From: Petroclostridium xylanilyticum
GTDB lineage: Bacteria > Bacillota > Clostridia > SK-Y3
Direction: 5' to 3'
DNA: 64,000 bases
Assembly: GCF_002252565.1 (NCBI RefSeq)
Contig: NZ_NPML01000007.1
Coordinates: forward strand, 372,001 to 436,000
Position numbers and translations under genes: made by a program. Below, piece after piece: positions 63,446-64,000 of the stretch. The stretch's first letter is position 1; each line of letters starts with the position of its first letter. The notes below the pieces were generated by a model. The model did no database searches. It was not told the origin of the DNA and worked only from the letters and a program-made list of their open reading frames with translations.

Positions 63446-64000
63446 CTACCCAATTATTTCTGGATTTAATAAGGCTTTGTATGTTTCATCTTTTGAAAGT
63501 CTCTTATTGTAAATACCAACAATGATATCTTTTATGTCCTTTTTATGCTCACCCTCGATGATTTCAATTTCATCCGGTTTAAATCCAATTAACATACCAT
63601 TCTCCTTCCCCAGCGAAGAAAACGGTATAAGCCTGAATCTTGAAATCCAAACTGAATTAGACATTATTTTGGATATGAGACTCAAATCATTTTCACTGCA
63701 TTCATTAAATATTTTTTGAATATCTTCAGGTAATAAATCTTTTATTGCCTGAAATTCTACAACTACTACCGGGAAATTAGATATAGGGTCGTACAATGAG
63801 TTGCCCGTATCTATTAATGCATTGACGCATATACTCTTATTATCAAACATTATTAAAAGCGGTATAAACATATTTTCTTTACTAATCTTTTTATAAAAGA
63901 CTTGCCAGGTTATTCTGATAATGATATATGCAATAAAACTGGAAATAACCAGAACCTTCCATGGCAATGTAAAATAAATTACACCGTTACTTAAAATAGC
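63446..64000 (-). CDS. spoIIGA: Sigma-E processing peptidase SpoIIGA (5' part cut by window edge)
   Basis: 185 codons visible and open to the right edge; the TTG at 63967 is internal. The visible part starts in a membrane segment (KVLVISSFIAYIIIRITWQV) and continues into the aspartic-protease domain with the active-site motif ALIDTGNSLYDP. Cleaves pro-sigma-E at the sporulation septum after a SpoIIR signal. Adjacent sigE confirms the call. Confidence 0.95.
   Translation of the reverse strand, partial: AILSNGVIYFTLPWKVLVISSFIAYIIIRITWQVFYKKISKENMFIPLLIMFDNKSICVNALIDTGNSLYDPISNFPVVVVEFQAIKDLLPEDIQKIFNECSENDLSLISKIMSNSVWISRFRLIPFSSLGKENGMLIGFKPDEIEIIEGEHKKDIKDIIVGIYNKRLSKDETYKALLNPEIIG

Overview
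The window is one continuous chromosomal stretch of a low-GC, flagellated, spore-forming anaerobe of the class Clostridia. The evidence is a class-III (anaerobic) NrdD, the sporulation genes spoIIGA-sigE-sigG and spoIVFA-spoIVFB, Firmicutes ribosomal-protein leaders, an L27 with the Prp-cleaved N-terminal extension, and consensus Shine-Dalgarno sites. Gene order resembles the cellulolytic/acetogenic clostridia, but I do not name a genus. Almost every gene is on the minus strand; only ykuS, the DUF421/DUF4363 pair, bactofilin and one small ORF are on the plus strand. No prophage, complete insertion sequence, CRISPR array or rRNA operon is visible.

Layout: 1-6.5 kb, proximal part of a flagellar operon (flgB-flgC-fliE-fliF-fliG-fliH-fliI-fliJ). 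7.1-11.7 kb, trmFO-topA-dprA. 11.9-14.8 kb, RNA methyltransferase and a Ktr/Trk potassium system. 15-16.5 kb, infC-rpmI-rplT with an attenuator leader. 16.5-25.6 kb, small and accessory genes: a CBM25-like protein, tRNA-Val, an ECF S component, an AlbA_2 protein, DUF421/DUF4363, a HAD phosphatase, an aminotransferase with its Lrp regulator, DivIVA, and YhbY. 25.7-34.3 kb, obgE-rpmA-prp-rplU-rng-two radical-SAM-linked genes-spoIVFB-spoIVFA. 34.5-46.8 kb, the cell-shape and division cluster (mgsA-rodA-minE-minD-[toxin locus]-minC-PBP2-mreD-mreC-mreB-radC-maf) followed by small membrane genes and dut. 46.9-50.6 kb, U32 peptidase and a phosphomutase-like metalloenzyme. 51-55.8 kb, a histidine operon that lacks hisD, hisB and hisC. 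56-64 kb, bactofilin, PHP phosphoesterase, nrdD-nrdR, ylmC, sigG, sigE and spoIIGA (cut by the window edge).

The core genes are ordinary. The unusual content lies between them. The intergenic DNA holds several repeat families: (R1) a modular hairpin repeat with a GGGGAC...GTCCCC palindrome, five copies in different module combinations; (R2) a palindromic element sitting at the 3' ends of four genes, one copy supplying the hisF stop codon; (R3) a GTGAACY heptamer hairpin element whose long form carries a promoter and lies just upstream of the flagellar operon; and hairpins built from other short tandem repeats (CCCCACT, GATAAAG, GAATTGA). Two further items deserve attention: a conserved stem-loop in three 5' leaders, with stem sequences that change in a compensatory way, and a degenerate-looking type I toxin/antisense-RNA locus that splits minC from minDE.

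Regulatory reading was productive: near-consensus promoters for infC, rplU, hisZ and nrdR; a pair of NrdR boxes 32 bp apart; a sigma-E-type promoter for spoIVFA; and an ATT start for infC. Coordinates of starts were moved from the longest ORF wherever a Shine-Dalgarno site or family length decided it.
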